The notes under the pieces are model-generated. The model did not search any database. It was not told the origin of the DNA and saw only the letters and a program-made list of their open reading frames with translations. DNA of 64,000 bases from Azospirillum doebereinerae. Lineage in GTDB: Bacteria; Pseudomonadota; Alphaproteobacteria; Azospirillales; Azospirillaceae. Made by a program: the position numbers and the translations under genes. The stretch lies in contig NZ_RZIJ01000025.1 of the NCBI RefSeq assembly GCF_003989665.1, forward strand, positions 1 to 64,000. Direction: 5' to 3'. The number at the start of each line of letters is the position of its first letter. Positions within the stretch are counted from its first letter, which is position 1. Of the stretch, positions 37,978-48,273 are shown piece after piece.

Positions 37978-38994
37978 ATGACCACCCCCGCCTCCCCCTT
38001 CCAACGCATCGGCGTCGTCGGCGGCGGCGCGTGGGGCACGGCCCTGGCCCTGGCGGCGCTCCGCGCCGGGCGCGACACGCGGCTGTGGGCGCGCGAGCCG
38101 GCGGTGGTCGAGGCGATGACCCTCCACCGCGAGAACCGCGACTATCTGCCCGGCGTGGCGCTGCCGGCCGACCTCTCCGTCACCGGCGACCTCGCCGGCC
38201 TCGCCGACCGCGACGCGGTTCTGCTGGTCTCCCCGGCCCAGCACGCGCGCGGCGTCTGCGCCCGGCTGGCCCCGGTGCTGAAGCCCGGCGCCCCGGTCAT
38301 CGTCTGCGCCAAGGGCATCGAGCTGGACAGCTTCGCCCTGATGAGCGACGCGGTGGCGGCCGCCCTGCCCGCCGGCACGCCGGTGGCGATCCTGTCCGGC
38401 CCGACCTTCGCGATCGAGGTGGCGCGCGGCCTGCCGACGGCGGTGACGCTGGCCTGCGCCGACCGCGACATCGGCGCCGCGCTGGTGGAGGCGCTGGGCA
38501 GCCGCACCTTCCGGCCCTACCGGTCGGACGACGTGGTCGGCTCGCAGATCGGCGGGGCGGTGAAGAACGTGCTGGCCATCGCCTGCGGCGTGGTCGAGGG
38601 GCGGAGGCTCGGCGACAACGCGCGGGCGGCGCTGATCACGCGGGGGCTGGCCGAGATCACCCGGCTGGCGCTGGCGCTCGGCGGGCGGGCGGAGACGCTG
38701 ATGGGGCTGTCGGGGCTGGGCGATTTGACGCTGACCTGCTCCAGCCTGCAATCGCGCAACATGTCGCTGGGCGCGGCGCTGGGCGAGGGTCAGGCGCTGG
38801 CCGACATCCTGGCCGCGCGCCGCTCGGTGGCGGAGGGCGTCTACACCGCCGCCGCCGTGACCGGGCTGGCCAGGCGGCTGGGCGTGGACATGCCGATCTG
38901 CGCGGCGGTGGACGCCATCCTCAACCGGGGCGCCGGGCTGGACGAGACCATCGACGGGCTGCTGGCCCGGCCCTTCCGGGGCGAGGGCGTCTGA
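37978..38994 (+). CDS. gpsA: NAD(P)+-dependent glycerol-3-phosphate dehydrogenase
   Basis: 338 residues. It reduces dihydroxyacetone phosphate to sn-glycerol-3-phosphate for phospholipid synthesis. Visible: IGVVGGGAWGTALALAAL (dinucleotide fold), CAKGIE, SGPTFAIEVARGLPTAV, GGAVKNVLAIACGVVEG with the catalytic Lys, and LTRG-like ALITRGLAEITRL with the GLSGLGDLTLTC segment. ATG 37978 has AAGGA 7 bases before it. Same direction as tsaD. Confidence 0.97.
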   Translation: MTTPASPFQRIGVVGGGAWGTALALAALRAGRDTRLWAREPAVVEAMTLHRENRDYLPGVALPADLSVTGDLAGLADRDAVLLVSPAQHARGVCARLAPVLKPGAPVIVCAKGIELDSFALMSDAVAAALPAGTPVAILSGPTFAIEVARGLPTAVTLACADRDIGAALVEALGSRTFRPYRSDDVVGSQIGGAVKNVLAIACGVVEGRRLGDNARAALITRGLAEITRLALALGGRAETLMGLSGLGDLTLTCSSLQSRNMSLGAALGEGQALADILAARRSVAEGVYTAAAVTGLARRLGVDMPICAAVDAILNRGAGLDETIDGLLARPFRGEGV

Positions 38995-39106
38995 ACCACC
39001 CGGCCGCTTCCACGGCCGCGCCGGAGCTTTCCCGCGCCGGCCGGCTGCGCTAGGCTTCCGCCCGACCCGAGGCCCGACCCGGCCCGCGATTTTAGGGAGT
39101 TCCCCG

Positions 39107-39391
39107 ATGCTGTACATGTTCCATTGCACCGACAAGGCGGGCGCCGCCGAGATCCGCGCGTCCAACCGCGCCACCCATCTGGCCTATCTGGAAGCCAGCG
39201 CCGAGCGCCTGTTCGTCGCCGGCCCGCTGCTGTCCGAGGACGGCCAGGGCATGGTCGGCAGCCTGCTGATCGTGGACTGCGCCGATGCGGCGGACGCCCA
39301 GGCCTTCGCCGACAACGACCCCTACGCCAAGGCCGGCCTGTTCGAATCGGTGACGATCCGGCCGTGGCGCCGCGTCTACCCGAAGGCCTGA
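39107..39391 (+). CDS. YciI family protein
   Basis: 94 residues of ferredoxin-like dimeric fold. YMFHCTDKAGAAEIRASNRATHLAYLEA holds the conserved His/Asp region, and FADNDPYAKAGLFESVTIRPWRRVY is the diagnostic C-terminal motif. Function is unsettled; small catabolic or dehydrohalogenase-like roles are known for relatives. GGGAG lies upstream of ATG 39107. The EVE gene begins 17 bases after its stop. Confidence 0.9.
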   Translation: MLYMFHCTDKAGAAEIRASNRATHLAYLEASAERLFVAGPLLSEDGQGMVGSLLIVDCADAADAQAFADNDPYAKAGLFESVTIRPWRRVYPKA

Positions 39392-39408
39392 GCGGGAGAG
39401 CGTCGGCG

Positions 39409-39822
39409 ATGGCCCATTGGCTGCTGAAGTCGGAACCGTTCAAGTATTCCTGGGACCGCATGGTCGCCGACGGGCGCACCCATTGGGACGGCGTCCGCAA
39501 TTACCAGGCGGCGAACAACCTGAAGGCCATGCAGGTCGGCGACCAAGCCTTCTTCTACCACTCCAACGAAGGGCTGGAGGTGGTCGGCATCGTGGAGATC
39601 GCCCGCACCTACTACCCCGACCCCAGCGATCCGGCGGGCCGTTTCGGGATGGTCGACGTCCAGCCGGTGAAGCCGGTCAGGACGCCGGTGACGCTGAAGC
39701 AGATGAAGAGCGACCCGCTGTTGCAGGGCATGGCGCTGATCCGCCAGTCGCGTCTGTCGGTTTGCCCGGTCGCGGACAACGAATGGGCGCGGGTCTGCGA
39801 ACTCGCGGGAATTGAGCCGTAA
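39409..39822 (+). CDS. EVE domain protein
   Basis: 137 residues. MAHWLLKSEPFKYSWDRM ... WDGVRNYQAANNLKAMQVGDQAFFYHSNEGLEVVGIVEI is the EVE (PUA-like) fold. EVE proteins are thought to recognise modified bases in nucleic acids; in bacteria this housekeeping form ('thymocyte nuclear protein 1'-like) has no firm role. Next to YciI, 17 bases away, so probably one transcript. No restriction genes nearby. Confidence 0.9.
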   Translation: MAHWLLKSEPFKYSWDRMVADGRTHWDGVRNYQAANNLKAMQVGDQAFFYHSNEGLEVVGIVEIARTYYPDPSDPAGRFGMVDVQPVKPVRTPVTLKQMKSDPLLQGMALIRQSRLSVCPVADNEWARVCELAGIEP

Positions 39823-39840
39823 CCCGGACGGCGTAACGCG

Positions 39841-40104
39841 TTATTCCGCCGCTTCGTGAAGGGCCGCCCGGAAATCCCGGGTGGCCTGGAGCATCTGGCG
39901 GGCCATCGCCCGTACTTCCGCCGCCGCGCTGAAATTACCGATCCCCACCAGGGACTTGACGCCGTTGTCATGGGCGGCGCGCAGCGTCGCGTCGAGCGCC
40001 ATCAGGCTGCTGCGGTCGGCCATCTGGGTCAATCGGTCGGTGATATCGGCGGCTTTGGAAACGGCGGTGTCGGTGCTGTCGCCCGTGCTGGTGGTGCTGG
40101 CCAT
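39841..40104 (-). CDS. Miniature MCP signalling-tip-like protein
   Basis: 87 residues, no membrane segment or ligand domain. Residues 29-44, ADRSSLMALDATLRAA, match the chemoreceptor hairpin tip 'ADQTNLLALNATIEAA' at 10 of 16 positions. Further on, SAAAEVRAMARQ (59-70) mimics 'VVADEVRKLAER' of the returning helix. It thus looks like a stand-alone, degenerate receptor tip flanked by short helices; the loop between (HDNGVKSLVGIGNF) also fits in length. It might bind CheA/CheW or be a relic. Start ATG 40104. Convergent with the EVE gene. Confidence 0.55.
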   Translation of the reverse strand: MASTTSTGDSTDTAVSKAADITDRLTQMADRSSLMALDATLRAAHDNGVKSLVGIGNFSAAAEVRAMARQMLQATRDFRAALHEAAE

Positions 40105-40347
40105 TGGAAGTCCTTGCCGCCCGTATCGTTGCCGATGCAGGCAATTTACGGACAGACCTGTTAAAGGCCGGTTAAGCATAGACGCCGCCGCTGCACGCGG
40201 CGCGGGAGTCGCGGCATGGCGCCGCAGCCGTCATCAAGGATGGGTGACGTCGGGGAAACGGCGAGTCGCCAGGAATAATAAGTCTCGCGCGATGGAAAAC
40301 GCGACACAATCCTCCTTTGGTCGGGGGGGTTTAAAAGGCCCTTCTGC

Positions 40348-40376
40348 TTGTTCGTCCTGCAATTTGTGTGGATAAT
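40348..40376 (+). promoter_or_regulatory. acs promoter
   Basis: TTGTTC (40348-40353), 17-base spacer, GATAAT (40371-40376), giving a leader of about 70 nt. The rest of the 348-base gap before acs (from 40105) holds no gene. Confidence 0.6.
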
Positions 40377-40452
40377 GCGCGCAACACGGGCGGCCCGCCG
40401 CCCTCAAACATCTTCCGGGCAATCGGAAGCATCACGGGGGAACCGCGCAGCT

Positions 40453-42393
<1,941 letters not shown>

Positions 42394-42425
42394 TCCGGCA
42401 CGCTTCATACGGAACACGGTGACGG

Positions 42426-42458
42426 AACCGGGGGCTTCACGGCCCCCGGTTTCTTTTT
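42426..42458 (+). terminator. Intrinsic terminator of acs
   Basis: AACCGGGGGC and GCCCCCGGTT with a 6-base loop, then TTCTTTTT. Its T run overlaps the stop codon of the convergent DUF1304 gene. Confidence 0.85.
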
Positions 42459-42819
42459 ACGCCAGCCACAAAGCAGCAAGCGCCAGCAACGCCGGCAGGG
42501 CCTGCACCATCAGGATGCGGCGGCTGACCGACCACGCGCCATAAGCCCCGGCCACCACGACGCAGGCCAGGAAGAAGCTCTTGATGTGCAGGGCGGGCGC
42601 CGGGTCGGGATAGACCAGCCCCCAGAGCAACCCGGCCGCCAGGAAGCCGTTGTAGAGTCCCTGGTTGGCCGCCAGCACGGCGGTGGCCCGCGCCTTCTCC
42701 GGCGATTGCCGGAAGGTCTTCAGCCCCAGCGGCTTGGTCCACAGCACCATCTCCAGCACCAGGAACCAGAGGTGCAGAAACGCCACCAGCGCCACGAGCG
42801 CGTTCGCCACCAGAGCCAT
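42457..42819 (-). CDS. DUF1304 membrane protein
   Basis: 120 residues with four membrane helices (VANALVALVAFLHLWFLVLEMVLW, AVLAANQGLYNGFLAAGLLWGLVY, SFFLACVVVAGAYGAWSV, ALPALLALAALWLA). NQGLYNGFLAAGLLWG is the DUF1304 hallmark. Function unknown. ATG 42819 chosen at the first helix. Two GTTCGAAC palindromes 14-37 bases upstream may control it. Confidence 0.85.
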   Translation of the reverse strand: MALVANALVALVAFLHLWFLVLEMVLWTKPLGLKTFRQSPEKARATAVLAANQGLYNGFLAAGLLWGLVYPDPAPALHIKSFFLACVVVAGAYGAWSVSRRILMVQALPALLALAALWLA

Positions 42820-42832
42820 GCCGTGTCCTTCC

Positions 42833-42856
42833 GTTCGAACCGCTTGTCGTTCGAAC
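42833..42856. promoter_or_regulatory. Two GTTCGAAC palindromes upstream of DUF1304 gene
   Basis: GTTCGAAC at 42833-42840 and 42849-42856, 16 bases apart start to start. Possible operator; the spacing does not fit the alphaproteobacterial LexA box (GTTC-N7-GTTC). Confidence 0.35.
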
Positions 42857-43036
42857 AAAATTCTCCGCGCTTCAGCTTCCGGTCAAGCGCGGAGCGTGAA
42901 CGGCGGCGACGGCCGGAAATTGCATCCGAAAGAATGCGTCTTGCTTTGGTTGTTCAACCGTCATGGTGTGCAGCGGTGGGTGCGGACGGGGTGGCGGATC
43001 GGCCACCACCCCCGCCGCTTCAAGGAGGTGTTGAGG

Positions 43037-43102
43037 ATGACGAAGTTCCTCACTCTCCTGATCCTGGAGATCATCAAGCGGTTGCTTGAGTTCCGTCATT
43101 AG
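43037..43102 (+). CDS. 21-residue hydrophobic/amphipathic peptide (candidate small toxin or membrane peptide)
   Basis: ATG 43037 has the perfect Shine-Dalgarno AAGGAGG at 43022-43028, eight bases away, one of the best ribosome sites in the window. The peptide begins MTKFLTLLILEIIKRLL and ends with a short basic tail; the arrangement is an amphipathic helix or single membrane span with Lys/Glu/Arg spaced along one face. A second reading frame (42963-43034, 23 codons, Cys/Gly-rich) stops two bases before this ATG, which would allow translational coupling. A hairpin follows 10 bases after the stop. No homologue is recognised. Confidence 0.45.
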   Translation: MTKFLTLLILEIIKRLLEFRH

Positions 43103-43112
43103 GATCGGGTCG

Positions 43113-43140
43113 GCGGGCGGGAGCTGACACTCCCACCCGC
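43113..43140 (+). terminator. Hairpin after the 21-codon ORF
   Basis: GCGGGcGGGAG (43113-43123) and CTCCCaCCCGC (43130-43140), 10 of 11 pairs, 6-base loop. No T run follows, so termination is only possible. Confidence 0.35.
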
Positions 43141-43302
43141 TACGCCCAATGATGGTGACGGACGCTTCCCAAGTCAACCGCCGACGCTTCGTCGCCTTGA
43201 TCCGCCCCTCTGCGCCAAAACCCCGCGAAAGGCTGTAGCGGCCGCGCAATTCCGGTATGGTGCGGCATCTTTTCGTGTTCCAGCCGATTCGGAGCCGCCG
43301 CG

Positions 43303-44940
43303 ATGACCGACACGCCCGCCCCCACCCTGCTCGACGCGGCCCGCCTGTTCCGGGCCAACGACCTGCCGGGCGCCGAGGCGATGTGCCGGGCGCTGCTCGC
43401 CGCCGACCCGCACCACGCGCAAGCGCTGCATCTGCTGGGGCTGATCGCCGCGCACACCGGCCACCCCGACGACGCGCTGTCGCTGTTCGCCCAGGCCATC
43501 GCCGAGGGTGGCAGCGACGCCTCCTTCCACAACAGCCGGGGCAGCCTGCTCTTCCAGCTCGGCCGCGCGGCGGAGGCGGAGGAATCGTTCCGCGCCGGAC
43601 TGTCGGTCAACGCCAAATACCCGGAGCTTCACGGCAACCTCGGCAACGCGCTGAAGGCGCTGGGACGGCTGGAGGAGGCGGCGGAGTCCTTCCGGGCCGC
43701 GCTGGATTTGCGCCCCGAGGCGCCGGAGATGCATCACTTCCTGGCGACCACCCTGCGCGAACTGGGCGAGCTGGAAGCGGCGGAGGCGCATCTGCGCAAG
43801 GCGCTGGACCTCGCGCCGGACTATCTGGAGGCCCATTACAACCTCGCCGAACTGCTGTCCACCCGCGGCCGGCTGAAGGAGGCGGAGGACGCCTTTCGCG
43901 TCGTGCTGGCGGCGGCGCCGCGCTTCGTCCCGGCGCAGGTCGGGTTGGCCCATGTGCTGCAAAGCCTCGACCGCGCGTCCGACGCCATCGAGGCGATCGA
44001 GGCGGCGCGCGAGCAGGCCCCCGACCACCCGCTGGTCCAGTTCACCCGCCGACTGATCTACTCCAACGCGGTGCCCGGCTGGCACCTGCCGATGATCAAC
44101 GACTTCGAGCGCAACGAGGCCTACAAGCAATCGCTGGAGCGCGCGGTCAAGCCGGACTCGCTGGTGCTGGAGATCGGCACCGGGTCGGGAATCGTCGCCA
44201 TGATGGCGGCGCGCGCCGGGGCGAAACAGGTCGTGACCTGCGAGGTCAACCCGATCCTGGCCCGCGTCGCCAAGGAGACCGTCGCCAACAACGGTTACGC
44301 CGACCGCGTCACCGTGGTGCCGCGCCTGTCCACCCAGCTGACCGTCGGCGCGGGCGGCGATCTCCCCGAGAAGGCCGACGTCTTCGTGTCGGAGCTGATC
44401 AACATCGGCATGCTGGCGCCGCGCATGCTGTCGGTGCTGCAGCACGCCCGCACCCATCTGGTGAAGCCGGGCGGCGCCATCATCCCGCGCGCCTCCACCG
44501 TCTACGCCATGCTGATCGAGACGCCGGAACTGGCCCGCATCAACCCGGTCAAGCGGATCGACGGCTTCGACATGTCGACCTTCGACGTTTTCCGCTCCCC
44601 CGGCTACCAGCAGCTCGACCTCGGCGCCGACGCCCACACCGCGCTGTCCGACAGCTTCACCGCGCTGGACTTCGACTTCACCCGCAACATGCCCGAGGAC
44701 GGCGAGCGCGAGATCGCGGTGACGGTGACCAAGGGGGGCACCTGCCACGGCGTCGCCTTCTGGTTCGACCTCTTCATGGACGAGGAGGTCGTCTACAAGT
44801 CGGAAAGCCGGTCGCGCACCAACCATTGGAAGCAGGCGATGACCTTCCTCGACGCGCCGATCCAGGTGCTGCCGGGGGACACGCTGCGCGTCGTGGCGCG
44901 TTACGACAACAACCAGATTTCCTTCGGGATCGGCGGGTGA
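43303..44940 (+). CDS. TPR protein fused to a PRMT-like SAM methyltransferase
   Basis: 545 residues. Residues 10-250 are tandem TPR units (e.g. AEAMCRALLAADPHHAQALHLLGLIAA, NSRGSLLFQLGRAAEAEESFRAGL, YNLAELLSTRGRLKEAEDAF). From about 285, SLVLEIGTGSGIVAMMAARAGAKQVVTCEVNP is methyltransferase motif I and post-I. ADVFVSELINIGMLAPRML corresponds to the PRMT double-E region, here with one Glu visible (SEL). The C-terminal half fits the PRMT beta-barrel (FDFTRNMPEDGEREIAVTVTKGG...). It is a bacterial protein-arginine-methyltransferase-like enzyme with a substrate-binding TPR arm. Its stop overlaps the start of the next gene. Confidence 0.8.
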   Translation: MTDTPAPTLLDAARLFRANDLPGAEAMCRALLAADPHHAQALHLLGLIAAHTGHPDDALSLFAQAIAEGGSDASFHNSRGSLLFQLGRAAEAEESFRAGLSVNAKYPELHGNLGNALKALGRLEEAAESFRAALDLRPEAPEMHHFLATTLRELGELEAAEAHLRKALDLAPDYLEAHYNLAELLSTRGRLKEAEDAFRVVLAAAPRFVPAQVGLAHVLQSLDRASDAIEAIEAAREQAPDHPLVQFTRRLIYSNAVPGWHLPMINDFERNEAYKQSLERAVKPDSLVLEIGTGSGIVAMMAARAGAKQVVTCEVNPILARVAKETVANNGYADRVTVVPRLSTQLTVGAGGDLPEKADVFVSELINIGMLAPRMLSVLQHARTHLVKPGGAIIPRASTVYAMLIETPELARINPVKRIDGFDMSTFDVFRSPGYQQLDLGADAHTALSDSFTALDFDFTRNMPEDGEREIAVTVTKGGTCHGVAFWFDLFMDEEVVYKSESRSRTNHWKQAMTFLDAPIQVLPGDTLRVVARYDNNQISFGIGG

Positions 44941-46274
44941 GCGCGCCGGTGGCGGGACGCGGCGTGCGGACGGCGGAACCGCCCATCGACCGGCGCGCCA
45001 TCGCCTCCTGGTGCCTCTACGACTGGGCGAACTCCGCCTACAACACCATCATCACGACCTTCGTCTTCGCGGTCTATTTCGCCAACGGCGTGATCGGCGA
45101 CCCGGTGGCGGGAACCGCGCGCTGGAGCGCGGCGATGACCGTCGCCGGGGTCGCCATCGCCCTGCTCAGCCCGGTGCTGGGCGCCATCGCCGACCGCAGC
45201 GGGCGGCGCAAGCCATGGATGGGGTTCTTCACCGGCCTCACCGTGCTGGGCAGCGCCGCGCTGTGGTGGGTGGAGCCGGATCCGTCCTTCGCCCTCTTCG
45301 CGCTGGTCTGCGTCGTCGTCGCGACAGTCGCCTTCGAACTGGCGAACGTCTTCTACAACGCCACCCTGCCCGGTCTGGTGCCGCCGCGCCTGCTGGGCCG
45401 CGTCTCCGGCTGGGGCTGGGGCGTCGGGTATTTCGGCGGGCTGGCCTGTCTGGTGGTGGCGCTGTTCGGCTTCGTGAAGGCCGAGGCCCCGCTGTTCGGC
45501 CTGTTCGGGCTCGCCTGGAGCGACTGGGGGCCGCAAGCCAACATCCGCGCCACGGCGCTGCTGGTCGCGGTCTGGTACGGGCTGTTCGCCCTGCCCTATT
45601 TCCTGTGGGTGCCGGACGAGCCGTCGAGCGGGCGCCCGCTGGGGCAAGCGGTGCGCGAGGGGATCGGCATGCTCGGCCGCACCCTGCGCGAGGCGCCGCG
45701 CTACGGCCAAGCCTTCCGCTTCCTGATCGCCAGCGCCTTCTACCGCGACGGGATCAACACCATCACGGCCTTCGGCGGCCTCTTCGCCGCCGGCAGCTTC
45801 GGCATGAGCTTCGAGGAGATCGTCCTCTTCGCCATCGCGCTGAACGTGGTGGCGGGGACCGGCGCCGTCGGCTTCGCCTGGATGGACGACCGGGCGGGGG
45901 CCAAGACGGTGATCCTGCTGGCGCTGGCCGGGATGACCGCCTTCGGCGTGCCGCTGCTGCTGGCGACCGACAAGGCGTGGTTCTGGATCCTGGCGCTGGG
46001 CTTGGGCGCCTTCTTCGGACCGGCGCAGGCGGCGGGGCGGTCGATGATGGCGCGGCTCGCCCCGCCGGGCATGACCACCGAGATGTTCGGGCTGTACGGG
46101 CTGACCGGTCGCTTCGTCGGCTTCTTCGGGCCGCTGCTGTTCGGGCTGGCGACCGAGGCCTTCGCCAGCCAGCGGGCCGGCATGGCGACGGTTCTGGCTT
46201 TCTTCGTGGTCGGGTTCGGGCTTATGCTGACCGTGCGCGAACCAGCCATGCCGCGTCGGAACGCCGCATCCTGA
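44937..46274 (+). CDS. MFS transporter, UMF1/Atg22-like
   Basis: 445 residues, about 12 membrane helices. RRAIASWCLYDWANSAYNTIITTFVFAVYF is the hallmark N-terminus of the Atg22/UMF1 family, whose yeast member exports amino acids from the vacuole. ADRSGRRKPWMGF is the MFS loop 2-3 motif. GTG 44937 overlaps the preceding stop codon as GTGA, so translation is coupled to the TPR-PRMT gene. Substrate unknown; an amino acid or peptide, possibly methylated, is a guess from the coupling. Confidence 0.85.
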   Translation: MSAPVAGRGVRTAEPPIDRRAIASWCLYDWANSAYNTIITTFVFAVYFANGVIGDPVAGTARWSAAMTVAGVAIALLSPVLGAIADRSGRRKPWMGFFTGLTVLGSAALWWVEPDPSFALFALVCVVVATVAFELANVFYNATLPGLVPPRLLGRVSGWGWGVGYFGGLACLVVALFGFVKAEAPLFGLFGLAWSDWGPQANIRATALLVAVWYGLFALPYFLWVPDEPSSGRPLGQAVREGIGMLGRTLREAPRYGQAFRFLIASAFYRDGINTITAFGGLFAAGSFGMSFEEIVLFAIALNVVAGTGAVGFAWMDDRAGAKTVILLALAGMTAFGVPLLLATDKAWFWILALGLGAFFGPAQAAGRSMMARLAPPGMTTEMFGLYGLTGRFVGFFGPLLFGLATEAFASQRAGMATVLAFFVVGFGLMLTVREPAMPRRNAAS

Positions 46275-46347
46275 GAGCTTTTCCGGTTCGACGCTGTTAA
46301 CGTCGCGATTGCTGCGACGCACAAATGTCGAGGCCGAGGAACCAGCC

Positions 46348-46575
46348 ATGCTGCACATCAAGGACATCGAGGCCTTCGCCCGCATCAACGAGGCGTTGAG
46401 CGACGAAGCCGACATCGCATCCACCGAGGACACCGGCACCGCCGGGACGGCCGCGCACCCCGCCCTGCTGCTGGCGATGGTGGCGACCGGGCGCCTGCCG
46501 CTGTCGGCCCTGCCCAAGGCGGCGCCCGGCGCGTCGCCGTCTCCGCCCTGGAACCGTCCGGTCCGGAAGCCGTAA
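46348..46575 (+). CDS. Small hypothetical protein
   Basis: 75 residues starting MLHIKDIEAFARINEALSDEADI, then a hydrophobic stretch (AHPALLLAMVATGRLPLSAL), then a Pro-rich basic tail. GAGGAA precedes ATG 46348 by about 7 bases. No family recognised. It lies between the transporter and the convergent purH gene and is followed by a hairpin. Confidence 0.45.
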   Translation: MLHIKDIEAFARINEALSDEADIASTEDTGTAGTAAHPALLLAMVATGRLPLSALPKAAPGASPSPPWNRPVRKP

Positions 46576-46576
46576 C

Positions 46577-46612
46577 GGAGGGCCGGTCCCCTTTTCAAGA
46601 AACCGGCCTCCA
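46577..46612. terminator. Hairpin between convergent genes
   Basis: GGAGGGCCGGT and ACCGGCCTCC arms flank a CCCCTTTTCAAGAA loop, between the small hypothetical gene and purH. Confidence 0.4.
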
Positions 46613-46618
46613 TCCAAC

Positions 46619-48223
46619 TCAGTGCCGGAAGTGGCGCATCCCGGTCAGCACCATCGCCAGACCCTTCTCGTCCGCCGCCGCGATGACGTCGGCGTCGCGG
46701 ATCGAGCCGCCCGGCTGGATCACCGCCGTCACGCCGGCCTCCGCCGCCGCCAACAGACCGTCGGCGAAGGGGAAGAAGGCGTCCGAGGCGACCACCGAGC
46801 CCTTGGTCAGCGGCTCCGCCAGGCCGGCGGCCTTGGCGGCCTCGGCCGACTTGATCGCGGCGATGCGGGCGCTGTCGACGCGGCTCATCTGGCCGGCGCC
46901 GACGCCGACCGTGGCGCCGTTCTTGGCGTAGACGATGGCGTTCGACTTGACGTGCTTGGCGACGCGGAAGGCGAAGAGCAGGTCGGCCAGCTCCTGCTCG
47001 ATCGGCGCGCGCTTGGTGACGACCTTCAGCTCGGCCGGGTTGACGCGGCCGGCGTCGCGGTTCTGCAGCAGGAAGCCGCCGGCAAGCTGCTTGATCGTCA
47101 TGCCGGCGTCGGCCGGGTTCGGCACGTCCTTGGTCAGCAGGACGCGCAGGTTCTTCTTGGTCGCCAGCAGGGCGCGGGCCGCGTCGTCGGCGTCCGGGGC
47201 GATCACCACCTCGGCGAACAGCTTGGCGATCTCCTCGGCGGTCGCGGCGTCGAGCGACCGGTTCACCGCGATGATGCCGCCGAACGCGCTGACCGGATCG
47301 CACAGCAGGGCCGAGCGGTAGGCGTCGAGCAGGTTCGCCCCTTGCGCCACGCCGCAAGGGTTGGCGTGCTTGATGATGGCGACGGCGGGTTGCTCGAACT
47401 CGGCGACCAGCTCGAAGGCGGCGTCGGTGTCGTTCAGGTTGTTGTAGGACAACTCCTTGCCCTGGAGCTGGATGGCGGTCGCCACGCCGGGGCGCTGCTC
47501 GCCGGTGACGTAGAAGGCGGCCTGCTGGTGCGGGTTCTCGCCATAGCGCAGCGTCTGCGCCAGCGAGCCCGACAGGGTGACGCGCGGCGGGAAGGTCTCG
47601 TCCAACTGACCGGCCAGCCAGGTCGAGATCGCGGCGTCGTAGGCGGCGGTGCGGGCGTAGGCGCGTTGGGCGAGGCGGCGGCGCAGGGCCAGCGTGACGC
47701 AGCCGTCGTTGGTCGCCAGCTCGTCCATCACCGCCTCGTAGTCGGACGGCTCGGTGACGATGGCGACGAAATCATGGTTCTTGGCGGCGGCGCGGATCAT
47801 CGCCGGCCCGCCGATGTCGATGTTCTCGACGCAGTCGTCGTAGGCGGCACCCTTGGCGACCGTCGCCTCGAACGGGTAGAGGTTGACGACCACGAGGTCG
47901 ATGCCGGGGATGTCGTGCTGCGCCATCGCGTCGGCGTGGATGTCGCGGCGGGCCAGGATGCCGCCGTGGATGCGCGGGTGCAGCGTCTTGACGCGGCCGT
48001 CCATGATCTCCGGGAAGCCGGTGTGCTCGGAGACCTCCTTGACCGGCACGCCGGCCTCGGCCAGACGCTGCGCCGAGCCGCCGGTGGACAGGATCTCGAC
48101 GCCCTTGGCGGCCAGCGCCTGGCCCAGCGCGACGAGGCCGGTCTTGTCGGACACGGAAATCAGCGCGCGGGAAATGCGGACCTTGTCGGGGGCGGGGGCG
48201 TGGTTGGCTTTCGGCGGGCTCAT
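46619..48223 (-). CDS. purH: Bifunctional AICAR formyltransferase / IMP cyclohydrolase
   Basis: 534 residues. It performs the last two steps of IMP synthesis. The N-terminal MGS-like cyclohydrolase domain shows ALISVSDKTGLVALGQAL, STGGSAQRLAEAGV and HTGFPEIMDGRVKTLHPRIHGG. The C-terminal transformylase has NPHQQAAFYV and AIIKHANPCGVA with the Lys-His pair. Canonical length. On the minus strand after heparinase and rsmB, an arrangement often seen in alphaproteobacteria; a family C repeat array separates it from the heparinase-like gene. Confidence 0.97.
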   Translation of the reverse strand: MSPPKANHAPAPDKVRISRALISVSDKTGLVALGQALAAKGVEILSTGGSAQRLAEAGVPVKEVSEHTGFPEIMDGRVKTLHPRIHGGILARRDIHADAMAQHDIPGIDLVVVNLYPFEATVAKGAAYDDCVENIDIGGPAMIRAAAKNHDFVAIVTEPSDYEAVMDELATNDGCVTLALRRRLAQRAYARTAAYDAAISTWLAGQLDETFPPRVTLSGSLAQTLRYGENPHQQAAFYVTGEQRPGVATAIQLQGKELSYNNLNDTDAAFELVAEFEQPAVAIIKHANPCGVAQGANLLDAYRSALLCDPVSAFGGIIAVNRSLDAATAEEIAKLFAEVVIAPDADDAARALLATKKNLRVLLTKDVPNPADAGMTIKQLAGGFLLQNRDAGRVNPAELKVVTKRAPIEQELADLLFAFRVAKHVKSNAIVYAKNGATVGVGAGQMSRVDSARIAAIKSAEAAKAAGLAEPLTKGSVVASDAFFPFADGLLAAAEAGVTAVIQPGGSIRDADVIAAADEKGLAMVLTGMRHFRH

Positions 48224-48273
48224 GGCGTCATCCTGATCGCTGGCGTTGCGGCAAGCCGCGCGTGGTCAGGAAG

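Noticed and set aside
42833..42856. LexA (SOS) box
   Set aside because: Alphaproteobacterial LexA sites need GTTC-N7-GTTC; here the GTTC copies are separated by 12 bases.
43174..44826. 550-codon frame antisense to the TPR-PRMT gene
   Set aside because: Shadow frame; no domain, no ribosome site, and the plus-strand protein is recognisable throughout.
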